64,000 nucleotides of DNA. Origin: BOG-931 sp963781725. Its GTDB lineage: Bacteria > Pseudomonadota > Alphaproteobacteria > Rhizobiales > Xanthobacteraceae. Under the pieces are notes generated by a model, which worked only from the letters and a program-made list of their open reading frames with translations, had not been told where the DNA came from and did not search any database. Location: the NCBI GenBank assembly GCA_963781725.1, contig CAWAGV010000002.1:2852001-2916000 (forward strand), read 5' to 3'. The position numbers were made by a program, and so were the translations under genes. This document shows positions 25,587 to 35,213 of this stretch, one piece after another (within the stretch, counting starts at the first letter, position 1; every line of letters begins with the position of its first letter).

Positions 25587-26459
25587 ATGACGTTCTGGGT
25601 GCTGCTGACCGTCAACAGCGTGACGTTCGGCGGCCTGTTGTTCCTGTTGTCGGCCGGTTTCTCGCTGATCTTTGGGCTGATGCGGATTCCGAACCTGACG
25701 CACGGCTCGATGTTCATGGTCGGTGCTTATCTCGGCACGAATTTCTTTTCCGGGGCTCTGGGCTTTCCGCTCAATTTCTGGCCGGCCGCGCTCGTCGCGG
25801 CTTTCGAGGTGGCCGTCTTCGGCGCGCTGATGGAACGCCTGCTGCTGCGGCGGCTTGCCGGCCAGCAATTGGCGCAGGTGCTGGTGACTCTCGGCGTCTC
25901 ATTCATGGTGGCTGACCTCTGCCTGATGGGCTGGGGCGGCGATCCGATTTCCGTCGCGACCCCGGCGGGCTTCACCGGGTTCATCCGGATCGGCACCGCG
26001 GTGGCGCCGGTCTATCGGCTCGCCATTATCGGCATCGCGGTGATCGTTGCGATCGCGCTGTGGCTGATGCTGGAGCGCACCCGGCTCGGCGCCATGATCC
26101 GCGCCGGCGTGGACGATCCGCAAATGGCGCGGGTCGTGGGCATTCGCGTCTCACAGCTTTTCACCATCGTATTCGGGCTTGGTGCCGCACTCGCGGGCTT
26201 TGCCGGCGTCATCGGCAGTCCGATCCTGTCGGTCTATCCCGGCCTCGATCAGGACATGCTGCCGCTGGCGCTCGTGGTCGTGATTCTCGGCGGCACCGGG
26301 AGCCTGCTTGGGTCGTTCGTCGGCAGCATCATTGTCGGTTTCATTTACAATTTCGGCCAGGCGCTGGTGCCGGAACTGGCCTATTTCATCCTGTTCCTGC
26401 CGATGGTGCTGGTGCTCGTACTGAGACCGCAAGGATTGTTCGGAGGGCAGGTGCTGTGA
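25587..26459 (+). CDS. Branched-chain amino acid-type ABC transporter permease LivH
   Basis: Inner-membrane protein of 290 residues with about eight hydrophobic helices and the LivH-type opening (NSVTFGGLLFLLSAGFSLIFGLMRIPNLTHGS). The coupling-helix region near 155-185 (LGAMIRAGVDDPQMARVVGI) and the late GGTGSLLGSFVGSIIVG segment are standard for the family. It pairs with the LivM protein whose GTG start overlaps the last codon here. Belongs to the importer at 24.3-28.9 kb; ligand unknown. Confidence 0.93.
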   Translation: MTFWVLLTVNSVTFGGLLFLLSAGFSLIFGLMRIPNLTHGSMFMVGAYLGTNFFSGALGFPLNFWPAALVAAFEVAVFGALMERLLLRRLAGQQLAQVLVTLGVSFMVADLCLMGWGGDPISVATPAGFTGFIRIGTAVAPVYRLAIIGIAVIVAIALWLMLERTRLGAMIRAGVDDPQMARVVGIRVSQLFTIVFGLGAALAGFAGVIGSPILSVYPGLDQDMLPLALVVVILGGTGSLLGSFVGSIIVGFIYNFGQALVPELAYFILFLPMVLVLVLRPQGLFGGQVL

Positions 26460-27436
26460 TTGGCCGCAACCTCGCCGTGGCTGCCGCGGTCCTTGCCCTG
26501 TTCGCCGTTCCGTTCGTGATCAGCGAGACTTATTACGTCAATGTCGCCAGCCAGATCCTGCTCTACGCGATATTCGCGCTCGGGCTGAACATACTGGTCG
26601 GCTATGCCGGCCTGGTTTCGCTCGGGCATGCCAGCCTCTTTGGCGTTGCCAGCTACGCCGCCGCATCGGTTTTGGCCGCAGGCTTCGGGCACGCCTTCGC
26701 AATCATTTCCGCACTGGTGATCGGGCTGGTATTCACCGCAGGCTTTGCCGCCTTGTCGCTGCGCTCGACCGGCATCAGCTTCATCATGATCACGCTGGCG
26801 CTTGGCGAGATTCTCTGGGGCCTGGCCTATCGCTGGATCAGCCTGACCAACGGCGATAACGGCCTCAACGTTTCCAGCCGCCCGGCGCCCTTCGGCATCG
26901 CGCTGAACTCGGCGAATGCGTTCTATGACGCCACGCTGATCATCTTCCTGATCGCCGTCGCTGCCGTTGCGATCTTCGTCCGCTCGCCTTTCGGGGCGAC
27001 GCTCTGCGGCACCCGCGATCAGCCGCGGCGCATGAACGCGCTTGGCTATCACGTCTGGATGATCCGGTTCGGCGCTTTCATGTTCTCCGGCCTGCTGACG
27101 GCAATCGCCGGAATCCTGTTCGTCTACTACAATAAATTCATCAGCCCGCAGACGCTGGCGCTGACGTCTTCAGCCGAGGCGCTGTTGATGGTGATCTCGG
27201 GCGGCGCCGGCACGCTGCTTGGGCCGATTGTGGGCGCCGCGCTGGTCGTCATCGTCAAGAACGTCGTCAGCGCTTATGTCGTGCGCTGGAATTTCATGCT
27301 CGGCGCGATCTTTGTCGCCATCGTGGTGTTCATGCCCGAGGGCCTGGTGCCGGGAGTGGCCCGGCTGTTCCGGTCCGCAGTGCGCGTCATGAGGCGGTCG
27401 CGATCGGCGCCGCCGGTCGTGGAGCGCACGCCATGA
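26456..27436 (+). CDS. Branched-chain amino acid-type ABC transporter permease LivM
   Basis: Second permease subunit, 326 residues, about nine membrane helices. The family stretch LGLNILVGYAGLVSLGHASLFGVASY lies near 40-65 and the coupling helix around FGATLCGTRDQPRRMNALGYH near 180-200. The GTG start at 26456 overlaps the livH stop as GTGA and has GGAGG 9 bp upstream; the frame is open much farther back but that part is antisense-free overlap with livH and lacks similarity. The stop overlaps the LivG start as ATGA. The C-terminus has an extra basic tail. Confidence 0.92.
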   Translation: MIGRNLAVAAAVLALFAVPFVISETYYVNVASQILLYAIFALGLNILVGYAGLVSLGHASLFGVASYAAASVLAAGFGHAFAIISALVIGLVFTAGFAALSLRSTGISFIMITLALGEILWGLAYRWISLTNGDNGLNVSSRPAPFGIALNSANAFYDATLIIFLIAVAAVAIFVRSPFGATLCGTRDQPRRMNALGYHVWMIRFGAFMFSGLLTAIAGILFVYYNKFISPQTLALTSSAEALLMVISGGAGTLLGPIVGAALVVIVKNVVSAYVVRWNFMLGAIFVAIVVFMPEGLVPGVARLFRSAVRVMRRSRSAPPVVERTP

Positions 27437-28170
27437 GCGCGCTTACCGTCCGGGGATTGAGCAAATCGTTCGGCGGTCTGCACGTTACCCGCGACGTCAA
27501 TTTTGCGGTCGAGCCAGGCGAGCGCCGGCTGATCATCGGTCCGAACGGCGCCGGCAAAACGACACTGTTCAATCTGATCACCGGCGAGTTGCGGCAGGAC
27601 GGCGGTTCCATTCATCTGTTCGAGCGTGACATTACCCGTGTCGCCAGCCGCAAGCGCGCGCATCTCGGAATGGCGCGGACCTATCAGATTATCACTCTGT
27701 TTCCGCGCGATACGATATTGCGCAACGTGATGCTGGCGCTGCTTGGTCTGTCGCCGACGCGCTGGAATCCCTTGCTGGCATTTCATCGCCAGCAGCATCT
27801 CGCCGATGCGGCGCGCGCGGCGCTCAAGCGGGTCGGGCTGGACGCTATCGCCGACCGGCCGCTGGCTGAAACCTCATATGGCGAAAAACGCCGGGTTGAG
27901 ATCGCGATGGCGCTGGCCCAGAATCCAAAAGTGTTGCTGCTCGACGAGCCGTTCGCCGGGCTGTCGATCGACGAGCGCCGCGACGTGCGCCAGTTACTGG
28001 CGGCGATCCCGCGGGACGTCACCATCGTCATGATCGAGCACGACATGGATACTGCGCTCGACCTTGCGGACCGCATTACGCTCCTTCACTTCGGCGAGGT
28101 GATCGTCGAAGGCACCCGTGCCGAAGTGGTGGCCAATCCACGCACGCGGGAGGTCTATCTTGGCGACTAG
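27433..28170 (+). CDS. LIV-type ABC transporter ATP-binding protein LivG
   Basis: ATPase subunit of 245 residues. Walker A is GPNGAGKTT near residues 36-44, the signature region reads TSYGEKRRVEIA near 150, Walker B LLLDEPFAGLS near 172, and the switch histidine is in IEHDMD near 203. The SYGE-type signature is the normal LivG variant. Start overlaps livM (ATGA) and the TTG start of livF lies inside its last codons. Cytosolic, working as heterodimer with LivF. Confidence 0.95.
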   Translation: MSALTVRGLSKSFGGLHVTRDVNFAVEPGERRLIIGPNGAGKTTLFNLITGELRQDGGSIHLFERDITRVASRKRAHLGMARTYQIITLFPRDTILRNVMLALLGLSPTRWNPLLAFHRQQHLADAARAALKRVGLDAIADRPLAETSYGEKRRVEIAMALAQNPKVLLLDEPFAGLSIDERRDVRQLLAAIPRDVTIVMIEHDMDTALDLADRITLLHFGEVIVEGTRAEVVANPRTREVYLGD

Positions 28171-28882
28171 CGCGCTGAGCCTCTCCGGCGTTGACGCCTA
28201 CTACGGCGACAGCCACGTGCTGCAGAAGGTTTCCTTTGCTCTGGCCGAGGGGCGTCTGCTCGGGCTTCTTGGCCGCAACGGCGCCGGTAAAACCACTTGC
28301 ATGAACGTCAGCGTCGGTCTGTTGCCGCCGCGGCATGGCAGCGTGGAAGTCTTCGGCACGCCGGTGACGCGGCTTCCGCCGGAAATGATCGCGGCCCGCG
28401 GCGTGGCGCTGGTGCCGCAAGGCCGCCGTGTGTTCAAAAGCCTAACGGTGCGCGAGAATCTGATGGTCGCCGCGCGCACCGAACATGCCGGCCGGCGCCA
28501 CGCGCCGTGGACCATGCAGACCGTGTTCGCGATGTTTCCGCGGCTTGCCGAGCGGCATAGCCAGCTGGCCGGCTACCTGTCCGGCGGCGAACAGCAAATG
28601 CTCGCCATCGGCCGCGCCCTGATGGCAAACCCGCGCGTCCTGCTGATGGACGAGCCCTCCGAGGGCCTTGCGCCGCAAATCGTCGCCGAAGTAATGGCGA
28701 CCATCCGTAAGCTCAAGGAAAGCGGGCTGTCGATCGTGCTGGTCGAGCAAAGCCCGAAGCTCGCGATCGACATTGCCGACGACATCGTCATCCTCAACAG
28801 CGGACGTGTCGCCGTTGTCTCCACCGCGGCGGCGATGAAAGACGGCGCCGTCGATCTGCGCCAGCATCTCGGGGTGTTTTAG
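28160..28882 (+). CDS. LIV-type ABC transporter ATP-binding protein LivF
   Basis: Second ATPase subunit, 240 residues. Walker A GRNGAGKTT near 38-46, signature LSGGEQQMLAIGRA near 139, Walker B LLMDEPSEGLAP near 160 and the switch histidine position replaced by glutamine in VEQSPK near 192, which is usual for LivF. I chose TTG at 28160 because GGGAGG lies 7 bp upstream and the family sequence begins within a few residues; this start overlaps livG by 11 bp. Last gene of the transporter; the HD-domain gene follows after 152 bp. Confidence 0.93.
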   Translation: MATSALSLSGVDAYYGDSHVLQKVSFALAEGRLLGLLGRNGAGKTTCMNVSVGLLPPRHGSVEVFGTPVTRLPPEMIAARGVALVPQGRRVFKSLTVRENLMVAARTEHAGRRHAPWTMQTVFAMFPRLAERHSQLAGYLSGGEQQMLAIGRALMANPRVLLMDEPSEGLAPQIVAEVMATIRKLKESGLSIVLVEQSPKLAIDIADDIVILNSGRVAVVSTAAAMKDGAVDLRQHLGVF

Positions 28883-29034
28883 CTGGTTTATTTCGGGCGT
28901 CACGGCGTCAAGCCGGCAATGCAGTCGCGCTTGCATGACAAATAAATTTTCCCGCGTTGGGCCATTGCCGAGTTGACTTTTCAGGGTGAGGCACCGTACC
29001 ATGCGCGGCGGGAAGCGTTTCTGAGGGGCAGTAC

Positions 29035-29877
29035 TTGATTACCGTTCCGGAATTGGCGTCCGAGGCACTGGGAAATTTTCTTGCCGAACACATGAGCCGC
29101 AGATTCGGCACGACCCATGCCGAACTCACCGAACTCATACCGTCGGTTGCGCGGTTGGCGCTGGAATGCATCGGCAACAGCGATGCGCTTTATCATAATG
29201 TCGAGCACACCATGCTCGTCACGCTCGCCGGTTACGACATCATGAAGGGGCGCGCGTTGCTGACCCCGACCCAGCCCAGCGATTTTGCGCATCTGGTCGT
29301 CGCCTGTTTGATGCACGACATCGGCTATGTGCGCGGCATTCTCGCAGACGACAGCGAGGACGGCTACGTGATCGACGATAAAGGCGGCAAGATGAAATTG
29401 CCACGCGGTTCGTCGGACGCCGCGCTGACTGTTTATCACGTCGACCGTTCGAAATTGTTCGTCATGGAACGTGTGTCGCAGATGGGGCTGCTCGACGCCG
29501 AGCGGATCGCCCGCGCGATCGAGTACACCAGGTTTCCCGCAACGCATGAGCCCGACGATCCGCCGAGCGAGGAAGGATTGCTGCTGCGGGCTGCCGATCT
29601 GATCGGCCAGCTCGGCGATCCGCACTATCTGCGCAAGGCGAATGCGCTGTACCAGGAATTCGAGGAAATCGGATTGAACCGGCAGCTGGGCTATACGTCG
29701 CCGGCCGATGTCACGGATCTCTATCCGCAGTTCTACTGGAAAAGCATCTCGCCGCACATTCAGAGCGCGATCCGCTATCTCAACGTTACGTCGAGCGGGC
29801 GGCAATGGATCGCGAGCCTTTACGCAAACGTGTTTCGCGCCGAACGTGACCTCAGCCTTTTCGGGCCGGAGCGATAA
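29035..29877 (+). CDS. HD-domain metal-dependent phosphohydrolase-like protein
   Basis: Soluble protein of 280 residues. HD-superfamily metal ligands are suggested by H54 and H58 in YHNVEHT and by H94-D95 in LMHDIGYV, with a later aspartate in RAADLIGQLGD near 188. The spacing resembles cyclic-nucleotide phosphodiesterase-type HD proteins (HNxxH...HD...D). The start is TTG with GAGGGG about 7 bp upstream. It follows the LIV importer and precedes the FAD enzyme by 67 bp on the same strand, so a common transcript is possible. Substrate and role unknown. Confidence 0.8.
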   Translation: MITVPELASEALGNFLAEHMSRRFGTTHAELTELIPSVARLALECIGNSDALYHNVEHTMLVTLAGYDIMKGRALLTPTQPSDFAHLVVACLMHDIGYVRGILADDSEDGYVIDDKGGKMKLPRGSSDAALTVYHVDRSKLFVMERVSQMGLLDAERIARAIEYTRFPATHEPDDPPSEEGLLLRAADLIGQLGDPHYLRKANALYQEFEEIGLNRQLGYTSPADVTDLYPQFYWKSISPHIQSAIRYLNVTSSGRQWIASLYANVFRAERDLSLFGPER

Positions 29878-29944
29878 GCGCGGCTGGCTCAGGCTTCCAG
29901 GCTCCCCGATGGCGCCGGTGTTTCGGGGCCGATAAGCTTGGCGG

Positions 29945-31852
29945 ATGCCGGACAATTCAGCAGTTACGCGACGCGATTTTCTTAACGGCATTCCGCTCGC
30001 AATTGGTGGAGCTGCCACCGGCCAGCTGCTGCCGGAATGTCTTTCCACCGCTCTAGCCGGCAGTCCGGCGCCGCAGGATGGACCGGGATACTATCCGCCG
30101 GCACTGACCGGACTGCGCGGCAGTCATCCGGGCGCGTTTGAAGCCGCCCACCGTCTGCGCGACGGCAAATTCCTGTTCCAGGCAAGTCAGGTTCAATCGA
30201 CCGGCGAGCACTACGACCTCGTCGTCGTCGGCGGCGGCATCAGCGGATTGGCGGCGGCGCATTTCTACCGTGAGCAGCGCCCCAATGCGCGGATCCTTGT
30301 TCTCGATAATCACGATGATTTTGGCGGCCACGCCAAGCGCAACGAGTTTCCGCTTCAGGGCCGCATCGCATTGATGAATGGCGGCACGCTGATGATCGAC
30401 AGTCCACGGCCTTACAGTGCGGTGGCGGATGGACTGTTGAAGAAGCTCGGTATCGATCCGGTCGCGCTTGCGAAGAAATGTACGCATAGCGATTTCTATC
30501 CGTCGCTCGGATTGCGTCACGGCTTCTTTCTCGACAAGGAGACCTTCGGCGCCGACAAGCTGATCGTCCGCAACGACGGCGTTTCCTGGGAACAGCTATT
30601 GGCGAAGACATCGCTATCGCCTCAGGTCAGGCGCGACATCGCACGGATTGAAGAGGCGAAGGTCGACTATTTGCCAGGAATGTCGTCCTCCACAAAGAAG
30701 ACGATTTTGGCCAATACCAGCTATCGCGATTTCCTGCTTCACATCGTCAAGGCCGACCCCGGAGTCATTCCGTTCTATCAGGCGCGAACGCACGGCGAAT
30801 GGGGCGTCGGCATCGATGCTGTCTCGGCGCTCGATGTCTGGGCGTTCAAGTTTCCCGGCTTTCAGGGGCTTGATCTGGAGCCCGGTTCCGCTCCGCACAC
30901 GGGATACACGGCCTCCGGTTACGCCGAAACCGGCGGCTCCTATACCTTTCATTTTCCTGACGGCAACGCGTCGATCGCCCGGTTGCTGGTGCGCGATCTC
31001 ATTCCAGAAGCTGTGCCGGGCACGAGCGCGGAAGACATTATCACAGCGCGGATCGATTATGCGCAGCTCGACCGGTTGGAGTCGCCGGTGCGTGTGCGGC
31101 TCGGCGGCACTGTGGTCCGCGCCCGAAATCTCGGCGACACCGGCGCGTTCGACAAAGCCGAGGTCACGTATTTTCGCGGCGGTGAAGCCTATACGGTGCG
31201 GACGGGCGCGTGCGTGCTGGCGTGCTGGAACATGATGGTCCCGTTTCTTTGCCCGGATCTGCCGGACATTCAGAAGGAGGCGTTATTTTATCCGGTCAAG
31301 GTCCCCTTGCTCTATACGAGCGTGGCGCTACGCAACTGGAAAGCTTTCAAGGCGCTTGGCATCTCGTCGGTTCATGCGCCCGCGTCGTATTTCTCGTCGC
31401 TGTCGCTGAATCAGACCGTTGACATTGCGAGCTATCGCAGCGTCCGCTCTCCGGACGAGCCGGTTTTGCTGCACATGGTGCGGACGCCGTGCCAGCCCGG
31501 ACTGCCGGAGCGGGATCAGCACAGGGCAGGCCAGCACGACATTTTCAATGCGAGTTTCGAAACCTTCGAGCACAATATCCGCGACCAGTTGGGTCGGATC
31601 CTGGGGCCGGGAGGGTTCGATCCGGCGCACGACATTACCGCGATCACGGTCAACCGCTGGCCGCACGGTTATGCCTACGAGTATAATCAGCTGTTCGATC
31701 CGCAATGGCCGGACGGTGAGCAGCCGCACGTGATCGGACGTGCGCGATTCGGCCGCATCGTGATCGCCAATTCGGACGCCGGCGCCGCGGCCTACACGGA
31801 CTCGGCGATAGACCAGGCCTACCGCGCCGTGCAAGAACTGCTCTCCGCGTAA
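29945..31852 (+). CDS. Tat-exported FAD-dependent oxidoreductase, spermidine dehydrogenase-like
   Basis: Protein of 635 residues with a twin-arginine signal (TRRDFLNG, R9-R10) ending around residue 38. The FAD-binding Rossmann motif VVVGGGISGLAAAH is near 93-106, followed by LVLDNHDDFGGHAKRNEF near 118-135. The late segment with NSDAGAAAYTDSAIDQAYRAV near 605-625 is the second FAD contact of flavin amine-oxidase folds. Length, Tat signal and GGHAKRNEF block resemble bacterial spermidine dehydrogenase, which cleaves polyamines in the periplasm; other amine or alcohol substrates are possible. MFS gene follows after 16 bp, so the enzyme and an exporter are likely cotranscribed. Confidence 0.83.
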   Translation: MPDNSAVTRRDFLNGIPLAIGGAATGQLLPECLSTALAGSPAPQDGPGYYPPALTGLRGSHPGAFEAAHRLRDGKFLFQASQVQSTGEHYDLVVVGGGISGLAAAHFYREQRPNARILVLDNHDDFGGHAKRNEFPLQGRIALMNGGTLMIDSPRPYSAVADGLLKKLGIDPVALAKKCTHSDFYPSLGLRHGFFLDKETFGADKLIVRNDGVSWEQLLAKTSLSPQVRRDIARIEEAKVDYLPGMSSSTKKTILANTSYRDFLLHIVKADPGVIPFYQARTHGEWGVGIDAVSALDVWAFKFPGFQGLDLEPGSAPHTGYTASGYAETGGSYTFHFPDGNASIARLLVRDLIPEAVPGTSAEDIITARIDYAQLDRLESPVRVRLGGTVVRARNLGDTGAFDKAEVTYFRGGEAYTVRTGACVLACWNMMVPFLCPDLPDIQKEALFYPVKVPLLYTSVALRNWKAFKALGISSVHAPASYFSSLSLNQTVDIASYRSVRSPDEPVLLHMVRTPCQPGLPERDQHRAGQHDIFNASFETFEHNIRDQLGRILGPGGFDPAHDITAITVNRWPHGYAYEYNQLFDPQWPDGEQPHVIGRARFGRIVIANSDAGAAAYTDSAIDQAYRAVQELLSA

Positions 31853-31868
31853 GGCCATACAGCACATC

Positions 31869-33065
31869 ATGAATGCAACGCCCGGACTGCTGTTCGCCTT
31901 TGCGCTCGCAGCGATCTCACTGGTCGGACCGTTGGCCGTGCACCTGTTCATGCCGGTGATCCCGGCGGTGCGCGTTGCGCTCGGACTGTCATCGTCGCTG
32001 GCACAACTCACCTTCAGCATCGCGCTGTTCGGCATGGCGTTCGCGACGCTGTTTTACGGATCCTTGTCGGATCGCTACGGGCGGCGTCCCGTGCTGCTGT
32101 CCGGCCTCGCGCTGTTCCTCGTCGGCAGCGCGATATCGGCCATAGCAACTTCGGTGGTCCCCTTGGTGATCGGCCGGCTGGTCCAGGCGATCGGTGCAGG
32201 TTGTGGCATTACGCTCGGGCGCGTGATCGCAAATGATGTGTACGGGCCGGAGCGGCTGGTTAAGGCCATTGCCTATCTGACAATGGCTTACACCATTGGG
32301 CCGATGATCTCGCCGATCGTGGGCGGGCTTTTGATCGATGCGTTCGGCTGGCGCAGCGTGTTCGGCTTCGCGCTGGCGTCCGGCGCGCTTATCGCGGCCT
32401 GCGCCTATTTTGTCGTGTTCGAGTCGCGCCCGCCGTCATTGGCAAAGCCGGTCGAGGGCAGTCTGCTGCGAAATTATGCCGATCTGTTCAGGCAACCACG
32501 CTTCACCGCATTTGTGCTGCAAAGCGGTTTCAGCACCGGGGCGTTTCTGACGGCGGCAACGGCGGCCTCAAGCCTGTTGAAAGACATGCTGCATCGTCCG
32601 TCGACCGAATTCGGCGTTTACTTCCTGATGTTTCCATTCGGCTACCTGTTCGGCAGTTTCATCACCAGCCGTATCGGCAATCGCGCCGCTAACGAAACTA
32701 TGGTGCTGACCGGGGCGCTGTTGCTGATCGTTGCCGTCACCACGCAGTCGACGCTCCTGCTTGCCGGACATGTATCGCCGCTGACGTTGTTCGTGCCCGG
32801 CTTTTTCATCACCATGGCGCAAGGCCTTGCGCTGTCCTACGCGCAATCCGGCGCCATGGAGACGAGCCCAAAGCTGGCCGGGACCGCGGCCGGCATCGGC
32901 GTCTTCATGCAAAATTTCATCGGCGCGGCGTTCGCGCAGCTTTACGGTCTGTTTGCTGACGGCACGGTGGTACCGTTGACGGAAGTAACTGGTTTGAGTG
33001 CGTTGTGCGGGCTCTGCGCCGCTTTGGTGCCTTTCCTGATGGCGCGCAAGGCGCGGCTCGCCTAG
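31869..33065 (+). CDS. MFS transporter, Bcr/CflA-type
   Basis: Twelve-helix inner-membrane transporter of 398 residues. The MFS motif between helices 2 and 3 reads GSLSDRYGRRPVLL near 63-76, and LQAIGAGCGITLGRVIANDVYG near 105-125 is typical for the Bcr/CflA drug-efflux group, including the RxxxxD element in helix 4-5. Likely a proton-driven exporter. It sits between the FAD oxidoreductase (16 bp) and the amidohydrolase (25 bp), so it might export a product or toxic intermediate of this cluster (inference). Confidence 0.9.
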   Translation: MNATPGLLFAFALAAISLVGPLAVHLFMPVIPAVRVALGLSSSLAQLTFSIALFGMAFATLFYGSLSDRYGRRPVLLSGLALFLVGSAISAIATSVVPLVIGRLVQAIGAGCGITLGRVIANDVYGPERLVKAIAYLTMAYTIGPMISPIVGGLLIDAFGWRSVFGFALASGALIAACAYFVVFESRPPSLAKPVEGSLLRNYADLFRQPRFTAFVLQSGFSTGAFLTAATAASSLLKDMLHRPSTEFGVYFLMFPFGYLFGSFITSRIGNRAANETMVLTGALLLIVAVTTQSTLLLAGHVSPLTLFVPGFFITMAQGLALSYAQSGAMETSPKLAGTAAGIGVFMQNFIGAAFAQLYGLFADGTVVPLTEVTGLSALCGLCAALVPFLMARKARLA

Positions 33066-33090
33066 ATTTCCCAATCCCCGAAAAGGATCG

Positions 33091-34158
33091 ATGATGACCG
33101 AGCAATGGAACAAGTACGGCCCGACGGCCGCCCGCAAGCATGGCAAACCGGGCCGCGAGGTGCGGCCGAAAAGCACGACCATCGACATTCATGCCCATGT
33201 CGCGGTGCCCGAGGCGGCAAAATTCGTGGAGCCGCACCTCGATCTGTCGACGATACCCCTGGCGCACTTCGCCAATGCGGAGACCAAGGCGCTCAACCAG
33301 AAGCAGGAAGCCGACATCCGCGCCAACGCCGGCGCCGACCGGCGTCTTGCTGATCTCGACGCCATGGGCGTTGACGTCCAGATGATCGCGCCGCCGCCAC
33401 CGCAATGCTACTACACCGTGCCGATCGAGATCGCGGTGAAGGCCGCGCAGATCGTGAACGACGGCATCGCCGCGTTCTGCGCGAAAAAGGCCGACCGCTT
33501 CAAGGGATTTGGCACGGTGCCGATGCCGGATGGCAATGAAGCGGCAAAAGAACTCGAGCGTTGCGTCAAGCAGCTCGGCTTCACCGGTGTGCAGGTGATT
33601 ACCAACGTCGCCGGCAAGGAGTTGTCCGATCCGGCTTTCGCGCCGTTCTGGAAGAAAGCCGAAGAGCTCGGTGTGCTGGTGATGCTGCATCCCAACGGCT
33701 TTACTGACGCGAAGCGTCTTGAGCGGTTCTATTTCAACAACGTGATTGGCAATCCGCTGGAGACGACGCTTGCGCTGCACTACCTGATCTTCGACGGCGT
33801 GCTGGAACGGCACCCGAAGCTCAAAATTCTTGCCGTGCACGGCGGCGGTTATCTGGGCGGCTATCCCGGACGCATCGACCATGCCTGGGGCGCGCGCTCC
33901 GACAGCCACGGCGCACTGCCGCAGCCGCCGACCACGTATCTCAAGCGCGTCTACGTCGATACGGTGGTGTTCACGCCGTACCAGCTTGCGGAACTGGTCC
34001 ACGTGTTCGGCGCCGATCATGTCGTGATGGGAACCGATTATCCCTACGACATGGCCGACTTCGATCCGATCGGCCACATCGCCGGGGTCGAAGGTTTCGA
34101 TGCATCGACCGTCGCGGCGCTGGCCGGCGGCAATACCAAACGTCTGTTGGGTTTATAG
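33091..34158 (+). CDS. Amidohydrolase-family protein (ACMSD-like decarboxylase/hydrolase)
   Basis: TIM-barrel metal enzyme of 355 residues. The metal site can be read: HAHV with two histidines near 34-36, HPNGF near 200, HGGGYLGGYPGRIDHAW with the proton-relay histidine near 250, and GTDYPYD with the metal aspartate near 313. This set is that of the amidohydrolase_2 group, which includes 2-amino-3-carboxymuconate semialdehyde decarboxylase and other non-oxidative decarboxylases. An AAAGGA ribosome-binding site precedes the ATG. The tandem MetE-like genes follow after only 9 bp, so they form one operon. Substrate unknown; aromatic acid decarboxylation is a possibility. Confidence 0.9.
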   Translation: MMTEQWNKYGPTAARKHGKPGREVRPKSTTIDIHAHVAVPEAAKFVEPHLDLSTIPLAHFANAETKALNQKQEADIRANAGADRRLADLDAMGVDVQMIAPPPPQCYYTVPIEIAVKAAQIVNDGIAAFCAKKADRFKGFGTVPMPDGNEAAKELERCVKQLGFTGVQVITNVAGKELSDPAFAPFWKKAEELGVLVMLHPNGFTDAKRLERFYFNNVIGNPLETTLALHYLIFDGVLERHPKLKILAVHGGGYLGGYPGRIDHAWGARSDSHGALPQPPTTYLKRVYVDTVVFTPYQLAELVHVFGADHVVMGTDYPYDMADFDPIGHIAGVEGFDASTVAALAGGNTKRLLGL

Positions 34159-34167
34159 GGGCGTCCC

Positions 34168-35208
34168 ATGCGTGAAGCAGGTCTCGAAGGCGTCCATCTG
34201 GTCGGCAGCATCGGTCTCGACACCGTGGACGACGTGTTCAGCACGGTCGGCGAACTGCTTGGGCCGCATCTGCGGCGCGTTCCCGATGGCGAAGTCGGCG
34301 GGCGGCGGCTGTGGATCAGCTGGCAATATGCGCTGTTGCGCTCGAACGCGCATTTGCGGCCGGACCCGACCGGCGCGGTGCGTCCCACCAATCGTTTCCC
34401 GCTGCTGGTGCTGGCCGAGGGCGCCAAGCCGTCCGATGTCCGGTTCGGCGAACTCGGTTACGCGCGCGAAGCGCGGGCGTCGTATCTCGATTTTGTTGCT
34501 GCGCGCGACAGGGGTGTGTTGCCAAAAGGCATACGGTTCCAGGTCTGCCTGCCGACGCCGTTCGCGGTGGTCGGCTCGATCGTGCTCAATGAAGACATGC
34601 CGGCCGTCGAGACCGCTTATGAAAAGGCCATGATCGCGGAAGTCGCCGCGCTGTGCCGCCATATTCCGCACCAGGATCTCTGCATCCAGTGGGACGTCTG
34701 CAACGAGATGTGCATTTGGGACGGCCAGAAGACCGATGCCGTTCCGCATGCCGATGAGCCGCACGACAAGATCCTCGCAAGGCTCGAGCGGCTGTGCGCC
34801 ACCGTCCCGGCCGACGTCGAGCTTGGTATCCATCTTTGCTACGGCGATTTCGGCGCCAGACATTTTGTCGAGCCAAAGGACGCGGCGAAGCTGGTCGAGT
34901 TTGCCAATGCGCTGAGCAAGGCCATCGCCCATCCGCTGGCCTATATCCACATGCCGGTGCCGATGAGCCGCAATGACGATGCGTTCCATAAGCCGTTGCG
35001 CGACTTGAAGCTGAAGGACGGGACCGAGCTTTACCTCGGTGTTGTGCACGCCGGCGACGGCGTCGATGGGGCCAAAGCCCGGATCGCCGCGGCGGCGCGC
35101 CATGTGCCGAAGTTCGGTATCGCCACCGAATGCGGCATGGCGCGCGCCCGCTCGGTGGATACCGTGCACAAGCTTCTGAAAATCCATTCCGACGTGCTGG
35201 CGGATTAA
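34168..35208 (+). CDS. MetE-core-like protein, paralogue 1 (putative zinc methyl/alkyl transferase)
   Basis: Soluble protein of 346 residues with a TIM-barrel layout related to the C-terminal catalytic domain of cobalamin-independent methionine synthase. Candidate zinc ligands are H222 and C224 in HLCYGD and C322 in TECGMAR, matching the HxC and C ligands of MetE (H641, C643, C726 in E. coli). The N-terminal folate half of MetE is missing. The next gene encodes a paralogue of exactly the same length with ligands at the same positions. Shared blocks include LGPHL, PDGE, CYGD, RNDDA and ATECG. Lies 9 bp after the amidohydrolase gene. The reaction is unknown; methyl, alkyl or lyase chemistry at a thiol is inferred from the family. 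Confidence 0.8.
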   Translation: MREAGLEGVHLVGSIGLDTVDDVFSTVGELLGPHLRRVPDGEVGGRRLWISWQYALLRSNAHLRPDPTGAVRPTNRFPLLVLAEGAKPSDVRFGELGYAREARASYLDFVAARDRGVLPKGIRFQVCLPTPFAVVGSIVLNEDMPAVETAYEKAMIAEVAALCRHIPHQDLCIQWDVCNEMCIWDGQKTDAVPHADEPHDKILARLERLCATVPADVELGIHLCYGDFGARHFVEPKDAAKLVEFANALSKAIAHPLAYIHMPVPMSRNDDAFHKPLRDLKLKDGTELYLGVVHAGDGVDGAKARIAAAARHVPKFGIATECGMARARSVDTVHKLLKIHSDVLAD

Positions 35209-35213
35209 GCGTC